From assembly GCF_022846655.1 (NCBI RefSeq), contig NZ_AP025667.1, positions 2,889,001 to 2,953,000 on the forward strand: a stretch of DNA of 64,000 bases. Reading direction: 5' to 3'. Position 1 is the stretch's first letter. Each line of letters starts with the position of its first letter. The notes under the pieces are model-generated. The model had not been told where the DNA came from and made no database searches. It saw nothing but the letters and a program-made list of their open reading frames with translations. A program made the position numbers and the translations under genes. The DNA is from Streptomyces seoulensis. GTDB taxonomy: Bacteria; Actinomycetota; Actinomycetes; Streptomycetales; Streptomycetaceae. Below are positions 9,956 through 18,673 of this stretch, one piece after another.

Positions 9956-10819
9956 GTGATCATCGTGACCGGAGCCACCGGACAGCTCGGCCGCCTGACC
10001 GTCGAGCGGTTGCTGGACCGCGTACCCGCCGAGCGTGTCGGCGTCAGCGTCCGTGACCCGGGTAAGGCCGAGGGCCTCGCGGCCCGGGGCGTCCGCGTCC
10101 GGGCGGGCGGCTTCACCGACCCCGACGGCCTGGCGCACGCCTTCGAGGGTGCGACCCAGGTACTCGTCGTCTCCGTCGACGAGTTCGGCGAGGAAGCGGT
10201 GCGCCTGCACCGGACCGCGATCGAGGCGGCGGTGAAGGCGGGGGCCCGGCGCGTCCTCTACACCAGCCACATGGGCGCGAGCCCCGCCTCCCGCTTCCAG
10301 GCGTGCCGCGACCACGCCGCCACCGAGGACATCCTTCGGGCCTGCGGCGTGCCGTACACCTCGCTGCGCAACGGCTTCTACGCCTCCAGCGCCCTGCAGT
10401 TCCTCGGTCCCGCCCTCGACTCGGGCCGGATCGCGCTCCCCGAGGACGGCCCCGTCAACTGGACCGCCCACGCCGACCTCGCCGAGGCCGCGGCCGCGAT
10501 CCTGGCCCACGAGGGCCGCTATGACGGCCCCACCCCGCCGCTCACCGCCCCGGAGGCCCTGACCTTCGCGGACCTGGCTCCCCTCGCCGCCGGCGTCACC
10601 GGCCGCCCCTTCACCCGCACCACCGTCCCGGACGACGTGTTCCGCGGGCACCTCGCGGGGGCCGGTGTCCCGGCCGGCCGGGTGGAGGGCCTGATGGGCG
10701 TCTTCACCGCGGCCCGCACCGGCGAGTTCTCCGCGCAGGACCCGGCCCTCACGACCCTGATCGGCCGGGCGCCCGTCCGGATGGAGGCGGTGCTACGCGA
10801 TCAGCTCGGCTCCGGCTGA
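9956..10819 (+). CDS. NmrA/QOR2-like NAD(P)-dependent oxidoreductase
   Basis: 287-aa atypical short-chain dehydrogenase with GxxGxxG motif 'VTGATGQLGRLTVERLL' at residues 4-20. Sequence 'ARRVLYTSHMGASPASRF' and 'LRNGFYASSALQFL' resemble NAD(P)H:quinone oxidoreductase 2 (QorB) and NmrA-like redox sensors. GTG start with GGGGAG 5 nt upstream. Divergent from a TetR gene that probably regulates it; quinone or electrophile detoxification is the likely role. The 3' end overlaps the convergent permease gene by 27 bp. Confidence 0.82.
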   Translation: MIIVTGATGQLGRLTVERLLDRVPAERVGVSVRDPGKAEGLAARGVRVRAGGFTDPDGLAHAFEGATQVLVVSVDEFGEEAVRLHRTAIEAAVKAGARRVLYTSHMGASPASRFQACRDHAATEDILRACGVPYTSLRNGFYASSALQFLGPALDSGRIALPEDGPVNWTAHADLAEAAAAILAHEGRYDGPTPPLTAPEALTFADLAPLAAGVTGRPFTRTTVPDDVFRGHLAGAGVPAGRVEGLMGVFTAARTGEFSAQDPALTTLIGRAPVRMEAVLRDQLGSG

Positions 10820-12463
10820 CCCGGCGGGCAGCACATGGTCGCCCACCCGGTCCGTGCTCAGGCACAGGGAGCAGACCACCGCGTCGTGCGTGGTGCAGGC
10901 CGTCACATCCGGCCGCTCGTAAGCCTGGTGGCAGACATGGCAGTCGTACGGCGTCGCGCTCGGGTTTCCGGCGGCGTCCAGAAGGGGCTCGGGGATGCCG
11001 TCGTCCGCGCGCCGCAGGTAGTACGCGCCCTTGGTGGCCACGGCCATCAGCGGGGTGAGGACGAAGGCGATGACCGCGGCGGCGACGGGGGAGTACGGCT
11101 GGAGGGTGTCGCCGAAGGCGTGGAAGTACATGGCGATGGACAGCCCGGAGGCGGCGACGAAGGAGACCACGCCCACGGGGTTGACCGGGTGGAGCATGCC
11201 CCGGCGGAACTCCGGTACGAGCGGGGACAATTTGAGGAGGTACTTGTTGACGCCGATGTCGGTCGCGACGGTGACGACCCAGGCGATCGCGCAGTTGGAG
11301 TAGAAGCCCAGGATGCCGTTGAGGAAGCTGAACATGTCGGCCTCCATCAGGGCGAGCGCGAAGCCCAGGTTGACCAGGACGAACACCATGCGGCCGGGAT
11401 AGCGCCCGGTGACGCGGGTGAAGGAGTTGGTCCAGGCTAGCGAGCCGGAGTAGGCGTTCGTCACGTTGATCTTGATCTGGCTGATCACGACCAGCACCAC
11501 GGCCAGCGGCACCACCATCCAGGACGGCATCATCGCGTCGAAGGCGCCCTTGAACTGCTGGATGGGCTCGGGCGCGACGGACGGGCCCACCGAGGCCAGG
11601 ATGTAGACGGCGAGGAAGACACCGATCGCCTGCTTCAGCGCGCCGAGCACCACCCAGCCGGGCCCGGCCATGACCACGGCGGTCCACCAACGGCGCTTGT
11701 TCGCCTCGGTCTTGGGCGGCATGAAGCGCAGATAGTCGATCTGCTCGCCGATCTGCGCGATGAGGGAGAGGCAGACGCCGGCGCCGAGCAGCACGGACGC
11801 GGTGTTCACCCCGCCGTCGCCTTCGGTGCCCGCGTAGGAGAGGAAGCGGTCGACCGTGCCCGGGTCGGTGGCGACGAGGTACACCAGCGGCCCGACCATC
11901 AGCACCAGCCACACCGGCGTCGTCCACACCTGGAGCTTGCTGAGCGCCTTCATGCCGTAGATCACCAGCGGGATCACCATCAGGGTGGACACCAAGTAGC
12001 CCAGCCACAGGGGGAGTCCGAGGCCGAGCCGCAGGCCCTGGGCCATGATCGAGCCTTCGAGGGCGAAGAAGATGAAGGTGAAGCTGGCGAAGATGACGCT
12101 GGTGAGGACCGAGCCGTAGTAGCCGAATCCGGAGCCGCGCGTGATGAGGTCCAGGTCGATGTTGTAGCGGGCGCCGTAGTAGGCGAGCGGGAAGCCGGTG
12201 ACGAAGATGACGACGGCGGCCACGGCGATCGCCACCAGCGCGTTGCCGGTGCCGTGGGCCAGGCCGATGCCGGCGCCGATCGAGAAGTCGGCCATGTACG
12301 CGATGCCGCCGAGCGCCGTGGTGGCCACGACCATCGGGGTCCAGCGGCGGTAGCTGCGGGGCGCGTAGCGAAGGGTGTAGTCCTCCAGCGTCTCCTTGGT
12401 CGCCTGGCTCGTGGCGGGTGTCGCGGGGCCTTCTGCCGTCAGCCGTGACTCTGTTGCGCTCAT
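10793..12463 (-). CDS. NCS1-family nucleobase permease with C-terminal Cys motif
   Basis: 556-aa secondary transporter of the purine-cytosine/allantoin permease family (NCS1), about 12 membrane helices. The family-typical start 'LRYAPRSYRRWTPMVVATTALGG' region and 'NVTNAYSGSLAWTN' in the sixth to eighth helix area are visible. After the last helix a 60-residue cytoplasmic tail carries C-x2-C ... C ... C-x2-C ('YDCHVCHQAYERPDVTAC', then 'VVCSLCLS'), a zinc-ribbon-like addition absent from textbook NCS1 proteins. The gene overlaps the convergent SDR gene by 27 bp. Likely substrate cytosine, a purine or allantoin; not decidable. Confidence 0.85.
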   Translation of the reverse strand: MSATESRLTAEGPATPATSQATKETLEDYTLRYAPRSYRRWTPMVVATTALGGIAYMADFSIGAGIGLAHGTGNALVAIAVAAVVIFVTGFPLAYYGARYNIDLDLITRGSGFGYYGSVLTSVIFASFTFIFFALEGSIMAQGLRLGLGLPLWLGYLVSTLMVIPLVIYGMKALSKLQVWTTPVWLVLMVGPLVYLVATDPGTVDRFLSYAGTEGDGGVNTASVLLGAGVCLSLIAQIGEQIDYLRFMPPKTEANKRRWWTAVVMAGPGWVVLGALKQAIGVFLAVYILASVGPSVAPEPIQQFKGAFDAMMPSWMVVPLAVVLVVISQIKINVTNAYSGSLAWTNSFTRVTGRYPGRMVFVLVNLGFALALMEADMFSFLNGILGFYSNCAIAWVVTVATDIGVNKYLLKLSPLVPEFRRGMLHPVNPVGVVSFVAASGLSIAMYFHAFGDTLQPYSPVAAAVIAFVLTPLMAVATKGAYYLRRADDGIPEPLLDAAGNPSATPYDCHVCHQAYERPDVTACTTHDAVVCSLCLSTDRVGDHVLPAGSAGAELIA

Positions 12464-12793
12464 GTCACGCCTCCCTCGGTGCGGGTGCCGGGTCGAGACC
12501 CCCGTCCTGCGTAGCTGCCGGGACGGGGGCCGGCGGGCCAGGTTACGAAGCGCTTGTTTCCCTGAGGTCCCGCCTCGGGTGAACGGCCCGTTACGGGGGA
12601 GGAGGCAGGCCCAACAGCGCTACCCGGCCCGAGGACGCGCGCCCGACGGCGTGCGCGGAACGCCGCCGCGCGGGTCCCGCCGTCCGTCGCCCCGGGTCAC
12701 CGGAAAGGCACCGCACCTTCACAGCGGCCGCCCGCTGGCCGCGTGGGCGGCGGGCATCCGTACAGAGCTGTCTGCCGGGGAGGAGCCCCCACC
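12464..12793. promoter_or_regulatory. Divergent intergenic region with hairpin in permease leader
   Basis: 330-bp gap between the permease (minus) and the small membrane protein (plus). The only structure I can support is a perfect 9-bp inverted repeat, CCCCCGTCC (12499-12507) with GGACGGGGG (12521-12529), which would sit in the permease 5' leader about 36 bp upstream of its start. No gene is evident; reading frames here lack family resemblance. Confidence 0.35.
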
Positions 12794-12991
12794 GTGGCCA
12801 TCGTCGCAATTCTGCTGCTGCCGGTCGTGACCATGCTGCTGTACGGGATGGACCGTACCGAGGACTGGCTGACGCGGGCGCCCGGCCCGCCCCGCCACGC
12901 GCGGGCCCGTCATCTGCGCCTGATCCACGGCGGCAGGCAGCCGGAAGCCCCGGCGGACCGGACCGGCCAGGGCGGCTCCGAGGCCGCCTGA
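12794..12991 (+). CDS. Small single-helix membrane protein
   Basis: 65-aa protein with one N-terminal transmembrane helix ('AIVAILLLPVVTMLLYGMD') followed by a short basic cytoplasmic tail; N-terminus and helix have the pattern of small conserved hypothetical proteins seen in streptomycetes. GTG start preceded by GGGGAGGAG. No known function; convergent with the PPOX gene downstream. Confidence 0.6.
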   Translation: MAIVAILLLPVVTMLLYGMDRTEDWLTRAPGPPRHARARHLRLIHGGRQPEAPADRTGQGGSEAA

Positions 12992-13025
12992 CACCGAGCG
13001 GGTCCGGGACCGGGGCGTACGCGCC

Positions 13026-13427
13026 TCAGCCGCGCGGGCCGCTGATGCGCTCCGGCTCGATGACATAGATCACGCGGACCTGGTCCCGGCCGCCGAACCA
13101 CGGGTACGGACCGCCCAGGTACTTGTGCGCGAGCTCCTCGATGTGATCGACCGCACCCTCGGTGGTCACCTTCACCACCCGGCCGCGGATCTGGACGTAG
13201 GACGAGGGGTCGGCGGGGTCGGAGACCGCGACGGCCACCCGCGGGTCGCGCGCGATGTTCCGGGTCTTCTGATGGGACTCCACGCTGTTGATCAGGACGT
13301 GCTCGCCGTCGGTGTCGACCCAGGTCTGGGTGAGCTGGGGCGAGCCGTCGGGCATCGTCGTGGCGATGTAGCAGGTGCTGGCGCGGCGCAGCAGCGCCAG
13401 CAGGTCCTCGCCGAGAGGAACGGGCAC
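13026..13427 (-). CDS. PPOX-class F420/FMN-dependent enzyme
   Basis: 133-aa split-barrel protein. 'YIATTMPDGSPQLTQTWVDTDGEHVLINS' is the cofactor-binding strand pair of TIGR-type F420-dependent PPOX enzymes, followed by 'KTRNIARDPRVAVAVSDPADP' and a C-terminal 'RVIYVIEPERI'. The short length and 'TRNIARDPRVAV' favour an F420-dependent reductase over a true PNP oxidase. Divergent from the DUF5133 gene. Confidence 0.82.
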   Translation of the reverse strand: MPVPLGEDLLALLRRASTCYIATTMPDGSPQLTQTWVDTDGEHVLINSVESHQKTRNIARDPRVAVAVSDPADPSSYVQIRGRVVKVTTEGAVDHIEELAHKYLGGPYPWFGGRDQVRVIYVIEPERISGPRG

Positions 13428-13546
13428 GGGGAGATCTCCGGGAGTCGGGGGTGATCGGGTGAAGACCCACAGGCATGACGGGGCGGGCCCAGGGTAACCG
13501 GGCCGGTGTACGACCCATGTGATCGCTGGTCAGAGGGAGACCCCAG

Positions 13547-13774
13547 ATGCTGATGGCCCACCCCGCCGTCCTTCAGAACCTGATCGAGCAGTACGACGCT
13601 CTGCGCATCCTCGACGCGCAGGAGGGCGGCGCCGAGGTCCGGCGGCGGATGGACGACATCGCCTACACCCTGTGCGTGGCCACCGGTACCCGTGACATCG
13701 ACGCGGCACTGATCGCCGCCCGGCACCGGCTGCCCGGCGCACGCCCCCAGGACGACTCCCTCCTGCCCGCCTGA
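13547..13774 (+). CDS. DUF5133 domain protein
   Basis: 75-aa protein matching the Streptomyces-typical DUF5133 pattern: 'MLMAHPAVLQNLIEQYDAL' then 'RRRMDDIAYTLCVATGTRDID'. These small helical proteins occur in many copies per Streptomyces genome, often beside stress-signalling genes as here. Function unknown. GGGAGA Shine-Dalgarno upstream. Confidence 0.75.
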   Translation: MLMAHPAVLQNLIEQYDALRILDAQEGGAEVRRRMDDIAYTLCVATGTRDIDAALIAARHRLPGARPQDDSLLPA

Positions 13775-13984
13775 AGGAACGCCGGACCGAGGAGGCCCGG
13801 CCCGAAAAACCTCCGCACGCACCGCGGTCGGCCCGTCAAGGGGACGATTTGCGCTGCGTGTGGTGAATATGTGTGGAATTCTGTCGGGCGTTGCACGTGG
13901 CCGGTGGATGCGAGACCGTTGTCGTCGGTAAACGTTCTCGATCGGCAGAGAGGTGGTGGGGCGCGCGCCCTGCGTTCCCCGAAC

Positions 13985-15661
13985 GTGATTTCTTCTCCTG
14001 GTACACCCGACAGTCCGCACGCCGGTGGTGTCGTCCTCGACACCGCCTGGGACGGTGCCCCCTGTCCCGTGCTCGTCATCGGGGCCGACGGGGCTCTCGT
14101 CGAGACCAATGAGGCGGCACGCCGCCTCATACCGCTCTCCGCCGGAGACGACATCACGTCGTCGGCCATGCCGGCCTGGCTGGCCGACGCGCACCGACGC
14201 CTGCGGAGGGCCGGCGCCCCGGCGGAAGCGGTGTCGGGGGACGTGGCCGGCCGCAGCTTCGAGGCGCATCCCTCGCCCTGCGACGACGGCTCCGTGGTGT
14301 GGTGGCTGCTGGACGACACCGACCGCCGGCTGGCCGAGCGGGCGCTGCGCGGCGAACGTGAACGCGCGGCCCTGCTCGCGGAGGTGTCCAGCGCCTTGCT
14401 GTCCTCACTGAACGTCGAGCGGTGCATGACGGTCACGGCGCGGATGGCAGCGGGTCACCTCGCGGACGCGGCGATCATCGTCGCCCCCGCCCAGGGCCGC
14501 CGTCACCCGCTGACGTACGCGGGGGCCGACGGCGAGGTCACCCAGACCATGGTCCAGATCGATCCGCGATCGGTCGTCGGGCTCGCGGAGGCCCTCCAGG
14601 GCTTCCCGCCGGTGCCCGCGCGCTGGATCGACCCGGCCGAGCTGCCCGACTGGGCGGTGCCCGAGGGCTTCGACGGCCCGATCGGCTCGGTGATAGTCAC
14701 GCCGCTGCCCGGACACGGCGTACCCGCCGGTGTGCTGATCCTGCTGCGCTCCAGCACGCACCAGGCGTTCACGGAGGGCGAGGAGGTCTTCGCCCGGCTG
14801 TTCGCCGCCCGCGCCGGTGTGGCGCTCTCGGCCGCGCGCCTCTACGCCGAACAGCGCTCGATCACCACGACCCTGATGCGCGAGCTGCTGCCCCCACGCC
14901 TGGAGCGCGTCCACGGCGTGGAGTACGCCGGCGCCTACCGGGCGGCTCGCGACCACGAGCGGGTGGGCGGCGACTTCTACGACGTGCACCCCGGCGCGGA
15001 CGCCGCCGAGGAGACCTTCGTCGTCCTCGGTGACGTGGCGGGCAAGGGGCTCGAGGCCGCCGTGCTGACCGGCAAGATCCGCAGCGTCCTGCAGGCGCTG
15101 CTGCCGCTGTCCGGCGACCACCAGCAGGTGCTTTCCCTGCTCAACGGCGCACTGCTGAACTCCCACCACACCCGGTTCGCCACGCTGGTGCTGGCCTCCG
15201 TCACCCGCCGCTCCGGCCAGGTCCGGCTGCGGCTGACCAGTGCGGGACATCTGCCGCCACTGATCATCAGAAGCGACGGCCGGGTGGAAGAGGCTGCCAC
15301 CCAGGGGCAGTTGGTCGGCGCGATGCCCGACATCACCGCCCGCAGCGCCCATGTGTCACTGGCGCCGGGGGAGACCTGCCTGCTCTACACGGACGGGATC
15401 ACCGAAGCCTCCGGCGGTCCGCTGGGCGACCAGTTCTTCGGCGAGGAGCGGCTGCGGGCGGCCCTCGGCCCGTGCGCCCGGATGCCCGCGGAGGCGGTGG
15501 TGGAGCGGGTGCAGATGCTGGCCGCGCAGTGGCTGGGCGGCGGCCGCCACGACGACATGGCCAGCCTCGCCATCACCAACCCGGCGGGCGGCCACGGCGC
15601 CCTGCACGCCGTGAACGGCCACCACGGCGCGTCGGCCCGGACCGGGGCGGGCTGCCGATGA
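13985..15661 (+). CDS. PAS/GAF-SpoIIE protein phosphatase (RsbU-like)
   Basis: 558 aa from the chosen GTG (an in-frame ATG at 13871 would add 38 unconvincing residues; no clear Shine-Dalgarno decides). N-terminal PAS-like segment ('PVLVIGADGALVETNEAARRL'), a GAF-like sensor in the middle, and a C-terminal SpoIIE/PP2C domain with metal-binding signatures 'GGDFYDV', 'GDVAGKGLEAA', 'LYTDGITEA' and 'HDDMASL'. It should dephosphorylate STAS-type anti-sigma antagonists. It overlaps the next gene (ATGA), forming an operon with a B12-binding protein and a STAS protein, so sensing and substrate are encoded together. Confidence 0.88.
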   Translation: MISSPGTPDSPHAGGVVLDTAWDGAPCPVLVIGADGALVETNEAARRLIPLSAGDDITSSAMPAWLADAHRRLRRAGAPAEAVSGDVAGRSFEAHPSPCDDGSVVWWLLDDTDRRLAERALRGERERAALLAEVSSALLSSLNVERCMTVTARMAAGHLADAAIIVAPAQGRRHPLTYAGADGEVTQTMVQIDPRSVVGLAEALQGFPPVPARWIDPAELPDWAVPEGFDGPIGSVIVTPLPGHGVPAGVLILLRSSTHQAFTEGEEVFARLFAARAGVALSAARLYAEQRSITTTLMRELLPPRLERVHGVEYAGAYRAARDHERVGGDFYDVHPGADAAEETFVVLGDVAGKGLEAAVLTGKIRSVLQALLPLSGDHQQVLSLLNGALLNSHHTRFATLVLASVTRRSGQVRLRLTSAGHLPPLIIRSDGRVEEAATQGQLVGAMPDITARSAHVSLAPGETCLLYTDGITEASGGPLGDQFFGEERLRAALGPCARMPAEAVVERVQMLAAQWLGGGRHDDMASLAITNPAGGHGALHAVNGHHGASARTGAGCR

Positions 15662-16752
15662 CCGCGACCGGCGCGGCGGTGGAGACGCGCGCGGAACTGC
15701 CGGAGCGGCTGTGGGCCGCCGTGATCGGCAAGGACGAGTCGGCCGCCGTGCGAGAGGTGTTCGCCGCGGCCGACGCGGGAGCGAGCAGAGAGGCCCTCCT
15801 GCTGGACGTCCTCGGCGGAGTGCAGCGCCGGGTCGGTACCGAGTGGGCCGCCGACCGGATCAGCGTCGCCGAGGAGCACGCGGCCACCGCGATCATCGAC
15901 CGGGTCATCGCCGCCCTCGCCCACCGGGTCCCGGCACCCGCCCGCGCGTCTGCCCGGCCCCGGATCACGGTCGCCTGCGTCGACGGCGAATGGCATGTGC
16001 TGCCCGCCCGGCTGCTCGCCGAGGTCCTCACCGGGCGCGGCTGGCAGGTGGACTTCCTCGGCGCCCACACCACCACCCCGCACCTGATCGCGCACCTGCA
16101 CGCGACCAACCCCGCGGCCACGCTGCTCTCGGCCTCGCTGCCCCTGCACCTGCCCAGCGCGCACACCGCGGTGACGGCCGTGCAGTCGCTCGGCATCCCC
16201 GTCATGGTCGGCGGCCCGGCCTTCGGCGCGGACGGCCGCTACGCGCGTCAGATCGGGGCCGACGCCTGGGCTCCCGACGCCCGCGCCGCCGCCGGACTGC
16301 TGGCCGAGGGCCTGGTGCGGCCCGAGCCGGTCCCGCGGCAGCAGGTCGACGACCTGCCCCACCTCGCGGACCAGGAGTACACCCTGATCAAGGGCAACCG
16401 CCCCGCCCTGGTCCGGCAGTCCCTCGCGGCCCTGGACGAGCGCTGGCCCGGCATGCGCGCGTACACCGAGGCCCAGCGCGAGCGCACCGCCGAGGACCTC
16501 GCGCACATCGTGGACTTCCTGGCCACCGCCCTCTATGTCGACGACAGCGTGCTGTTCACCGACTTCGTCGCCTGGAGCGCGGAGATCCTCCAGGCCCGCA
16601 GCGTGCCCGCGCACAGCCTGCGCATGGGACTGGACATCCTGGCGGGGGAGCTGCGTGACTTCCCCCGCGCCCTCGGCTTCCTCGCGGCGGCGGCCGAAGT
16701 CCTCCCCGTCACGCCCACCCGACCCAGCCCCGGCCCAGGAAAGACCGCATGA
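15658..16752 (+). CDS. Cobalamin-binding sensor protein
   Basis: 364-aa protein with a helical cap (residues about 15-90, B12-binding_2 type) and a Rossmann B12-binding domain: 'ACVDGEWHVLPARLLAEVL' carries His113, matching the lower axial ligand position (E-x-H rather than D-x-H-x-x-G), followed by 'GWQVDFLGAHTTTPHLI' and 'VMVGGPAF'. The C-terminal 130 residues are helical and of unknown type. There is no DNA-binding domain, unlike CarH/LitR. Translationally coupled to a SpoIIE phosphatase and a STAS antagonist; a light- or cobalamin-dependent input to partner switching is the inference. Confidence 0.8.
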   Translation: MTATGAAVETRAELPERLWAAVIGKDESAAVREVFAAADAGASREALLLDVLGGVQRRVGTEWAADRISVAEEHAATAIIDRVIAALAHRVPAPARASARPRITVACVDGEWHVLPARLLAEVLTGRGWQVDFLGAHTTTPHLIAHLHATNPAATLLSASLPLHLPSAHTAVTAVQSLGIPVMVGGPAFGADGRYARQIGADAWAPDARAAAGLLAEGLVRPEPVPRQQVDDLPHLADQEYTLIKGNRPALVRQSLAALDERWPGMRAYTEAQRERTAEDLAHIVDFLATALYVDDSVLFTDFVAWSAEILQARSVPAHSLRMGLDILAGELRDFPRALGFLAAAAEVLPVTPTRPSPGPGKTA

Positions 16753-17168
16753 CCCTCCACCAGCCCGTCGACTTCTCCGTCATCACCGAGGCCGCCGACC
16801 CGCACGCCATAAGGCTGACGCTGCGGGGAGTCCTCGACTACGAGTCCGGCGACGAGTTCCTCCGCTTCGTCGGCGCGGCGCTCGACGCGCACACCCAGCG
16901 GCACGGCCCGGTCCTGCGGGAGCTGCACCTGAACTGCGCGGGGCTGATCCTGCTCGACTCCAGCGGGCTGTCCGCCCTGCTCACACTGCGGCGCCGGACC
17001 CACCCGGCGGGCGTCACCCTGCGACTGCGGCACGAGCCGCTCCAGTTGGTCCGGATGCTCGCGCTCACCGGCACCGCCGACTACCTCACCGCCCGCGCGG
17101 ACGGCACCGCCGGATCCGTGGCGTCCGGCGGGGAGCTGACCGACGAGGCCGGTTCCACCTCGTCCTGA
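16749..17168 (+). CDS. STAS-domain anti-sigma factor antagonist
   Basis: 139-aa single STAS domain. The phosphorylation loop 'GLILLDSSGLSALLTL' has Ser71/Ser72 after Asp70, as in SpoIIAA/RsbV/BldG. ATGA overlap with the B12-binding gene. In the partner-switch scheme it would be the substrate of the upstream SpoIIE phosphatase and of an RsbW-type kinase; the convergent kinase gene at 17172 is the obvious partner. Confidence 0.87.
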   Translation: MTLHQPVDFSVITEAADPHAIRLTLRGVLDYESGDEFLRFVGAALDAHTQRHGPVLRELHLNCAGLILLDSSGLSALLTLRRRTHPAGVTLRLRHEPLQLVRMLALTGTADYLTARADGTAGSVASGGELTDEAGSTSS

Positions 17169-17171
17169 GTC

Positions 17172-17573
17172 TCAGGATTCCGGCGCCGGCCGGTCCGTCA
17201 GGTGGCCGGTGGGCAGTTTCCACCAGGCGGTGATCGTCTTGCCCCGCGTGGTCGGGACGACGGCGGTGTGGTCGCTGAGCCTCTCCACCAGCCCGAGCCC
17301 CAGACCGCCCCTGCCGTCGAGGGCCGGATCCCGGCGCGCGGAGGGCAGCGCGGGGCTGTCGTCGGCGATCTCCAGGATCAACTGCCCCTCCTCGATCCTG
17401 AGGGAGAGCGACCAGGTGCCCTCGGGGGTGTGCCGGACGGCGTTGGTGACCAGCTCGCTCACGACGATCTGCACCGCCTCCGTGTCCGCGCCGGGACAGT
17501 GCGCGTCCAGATAGGCCACCGCCAGCCGTCGGGCGTCGGCAGGCGACGAGGCCTGGGAGTGTGCGGTGAACAT
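17172..17573 (-). CDS. RsbW-like ATP-binding anti-sigma kinase
   Basis: 133-aa GHKL (HATPase_c_2) protein: N-box 'ELVTNAVRHTPEG', G1 box 'LEIADDSP', G2 box 'GGLGLGLVERL'. Start at 17573 with AAAGGGA upstream; the longer upstream frame is antiphase to the next gene. This length and architecture are those of Streptomyces anti-sigma/anti-antagonist kinases. It converges on the STAS gene with only 3 bp between stops and follows another STAS gene, suggesting both are partners. Confidence 0.87.
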   Translation of the reverse strand: MFTAHSQASSPADARRLAVAYLDAHCPGADTEAVQIVVSELVTNAVRHTPEGTWSLSLRIEEGQLILEIADDSPALPSARRDPALDGRGGLGLGLVERLSDHTAVVPTTRGKTITAWWKLPTGHLTDRPAPES

Positions 17574-17653
17574 GAGTCCCTTTCGCGCGGGCGTGCTTTC
17601 CCTGCGCGTGCCCCCGCCCGGACGGTACACGCCGACGACCGTGACGGTACCGC

Positions 17654-18040
17654 TCACGGCCGCGCCTGACGCTGCCGGGCGGACAGGGCGGCCCGGACCG
17701 ACTCCAGATCGGGGTGCGGGTGCAGCAGACGGTCGGCACCGGTGAGGTCGAGCAGGCGCCGTACGGTGCCGTCGCCGCCGAAGATGCCGACGCTCCGGCG
17801 CCGGGCGGTGCGCAGCAGATGGTTGAGCAAGGACGAGTCGCAGAAGCCGACTTCGCGCAGGTCGAACACGAGCGGACCGGAGCAGCGCAGCAGGGCGTCC
17901 TCGGTGGCGTCCTCCACCGCGGCGAGCTCGTCGGGGTCGAGGTGTCCTCGCAGCCCGATGACCCACAGCTCCCCGTCGGCCCGTGAGTACGCCACCGCCG
18001 GGGGGATCGCTTCCTCGAAGGTCTGACCGTGCTTCACCAT
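17654..18040 (-). CDS. STAS-domain anti-sigma factor antagonist, second copy
   Basis: 128-aa STAS protein; phosphorylation loop 'VGFCDSSLLNHLL' (Asp-Ser-Ser). It reads into the kinase gene 80 bp downstream on the same strand. Start is uncertain among ATG 18049, ATG 18040 and GTG 18037: GGGAGG ends 1 nt before ATG 18040 and 4 nt before GTG 18037. STAS domain identity is not affected. Confidence 0.82.
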   Translation of the reverse strand: MVKHGQTFEEAIPPAVAYSRADGELWVIGLRGHLDPDELAAVEDATEDALLRCSGPLVFDLREVGFCDSSLLNHLLRTARRRSVGIFGGDGTVRRLLDLTGADRLLHPHPDLESVRAALSARQRQARP

Positions 18041-18171
18041 GCCTCCCATGGTGCCGTACCCCGTCCGTCGAGTCACAGTCCAGGGGGTCGGGCAGGGGCT
18101 GCCGCCTGGCCGAAGGTCACGATCCGGCGCCGTGCGCGTGCTCTATGCAACCCGCGTAGACGCGCGCATCA

Positions 18172-18185
18172 TGGGAGCGCTCCAT
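18172..18185. promoter_or_regulatory. CebR/CelR-like operator (cel box)
   Basis: Sequence TGGGAGCGCTCCAT, matching the known actinobacterial CebR/CelR site TGGGAGCGCTCCCA at the first 12 of 14 bases, with a perfect 10-bp palindromic core at 18174-18183. It lies 54 bp upstream of the start of the expansin-like gene, a position suited to repression. Recognition by a CebR homologue elsewhere in the genome is inferred. Confidence 0.6.
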
Positions 18186-18239
18186 CCGCACCACTCCATC
18201 TCAGGTTTGTCATGTACCTGCAAATAAGGAGGACGCACG

Positions 18240-18662
18240 ATGGCTTGCGGATCGACCAGCCTCTGGGCCGGTGAGACCAGTTGGTTCTGCTGCGGCAACT
18301 CATGGGGGCCCTGCGGCAGCGCCGGCGGCGGCGCCTGCGGCAACTGCCAGTCCAGCGCGCATCACGGCGCCTGGCCGAACGCGTCGGCGGCGTGTTTCAA
18401 CATCACCCGGCCCGACCTCTGCGGCGAGAACATCCCCCGGCGCGGCTGCGGTTCGGTGATGAACGTCCGCCACCAGTGCTCCGGCGCCACGGTGTGCATC
18501 ACCATCACCGACTGCGGCCCCCGCACCAAGGACTGGTGCGGCGAGGCGACCTGCTGCAACGGCGCCTGCCGCACCAACCGGGTGCTCGACCTGACCCCGG
18601 CCGCCTTCTCGGCGATCGGCAACCTCAGCTCCGGCAAGCTCCCCGTCTACATCTACGAGTGA
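18240..18662 (+). CDS. Cysteine-rich expansin/barwin-like (DPBB) protein
   Basis: 140-aa protein with 16 cysteines and many Gly/Trp in its first 60 residues ('SWFCCGNSWGPCGS'). The C-terminal half carries a double-psi beta-barrel signature: 'CITITDCGPR', 'CGEATCCNGACRTNRVLDLTPAAFSAIG', here quoted in part as 'VLDLTPAAFSAIGNLSSG', as in barwin, expansin domain 1 and RlpA. A strong GGAGG precedes the ATG. No classical signal peptide is visible, odd for a disulphide-rich protein. A cel-box-like operator upstream suggests expression on cellulosic material. First gene of a three-gene operon. Confidence 0.75.
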   Translation: MACGSTSLWAGETSWFCCGNSWGPCGSAGGGACGNCQSSAHHGAWPNASAACFNITRPDLCGENIPRRGCGSVMNVRHQCSGATVCITITDCGPRTKDWCGEATCCNGACRTNRVLDLTPAAFSAIGNLSSGKLPVYIYE

Positions 18663-18673
18663 GGAGGCCCGAC

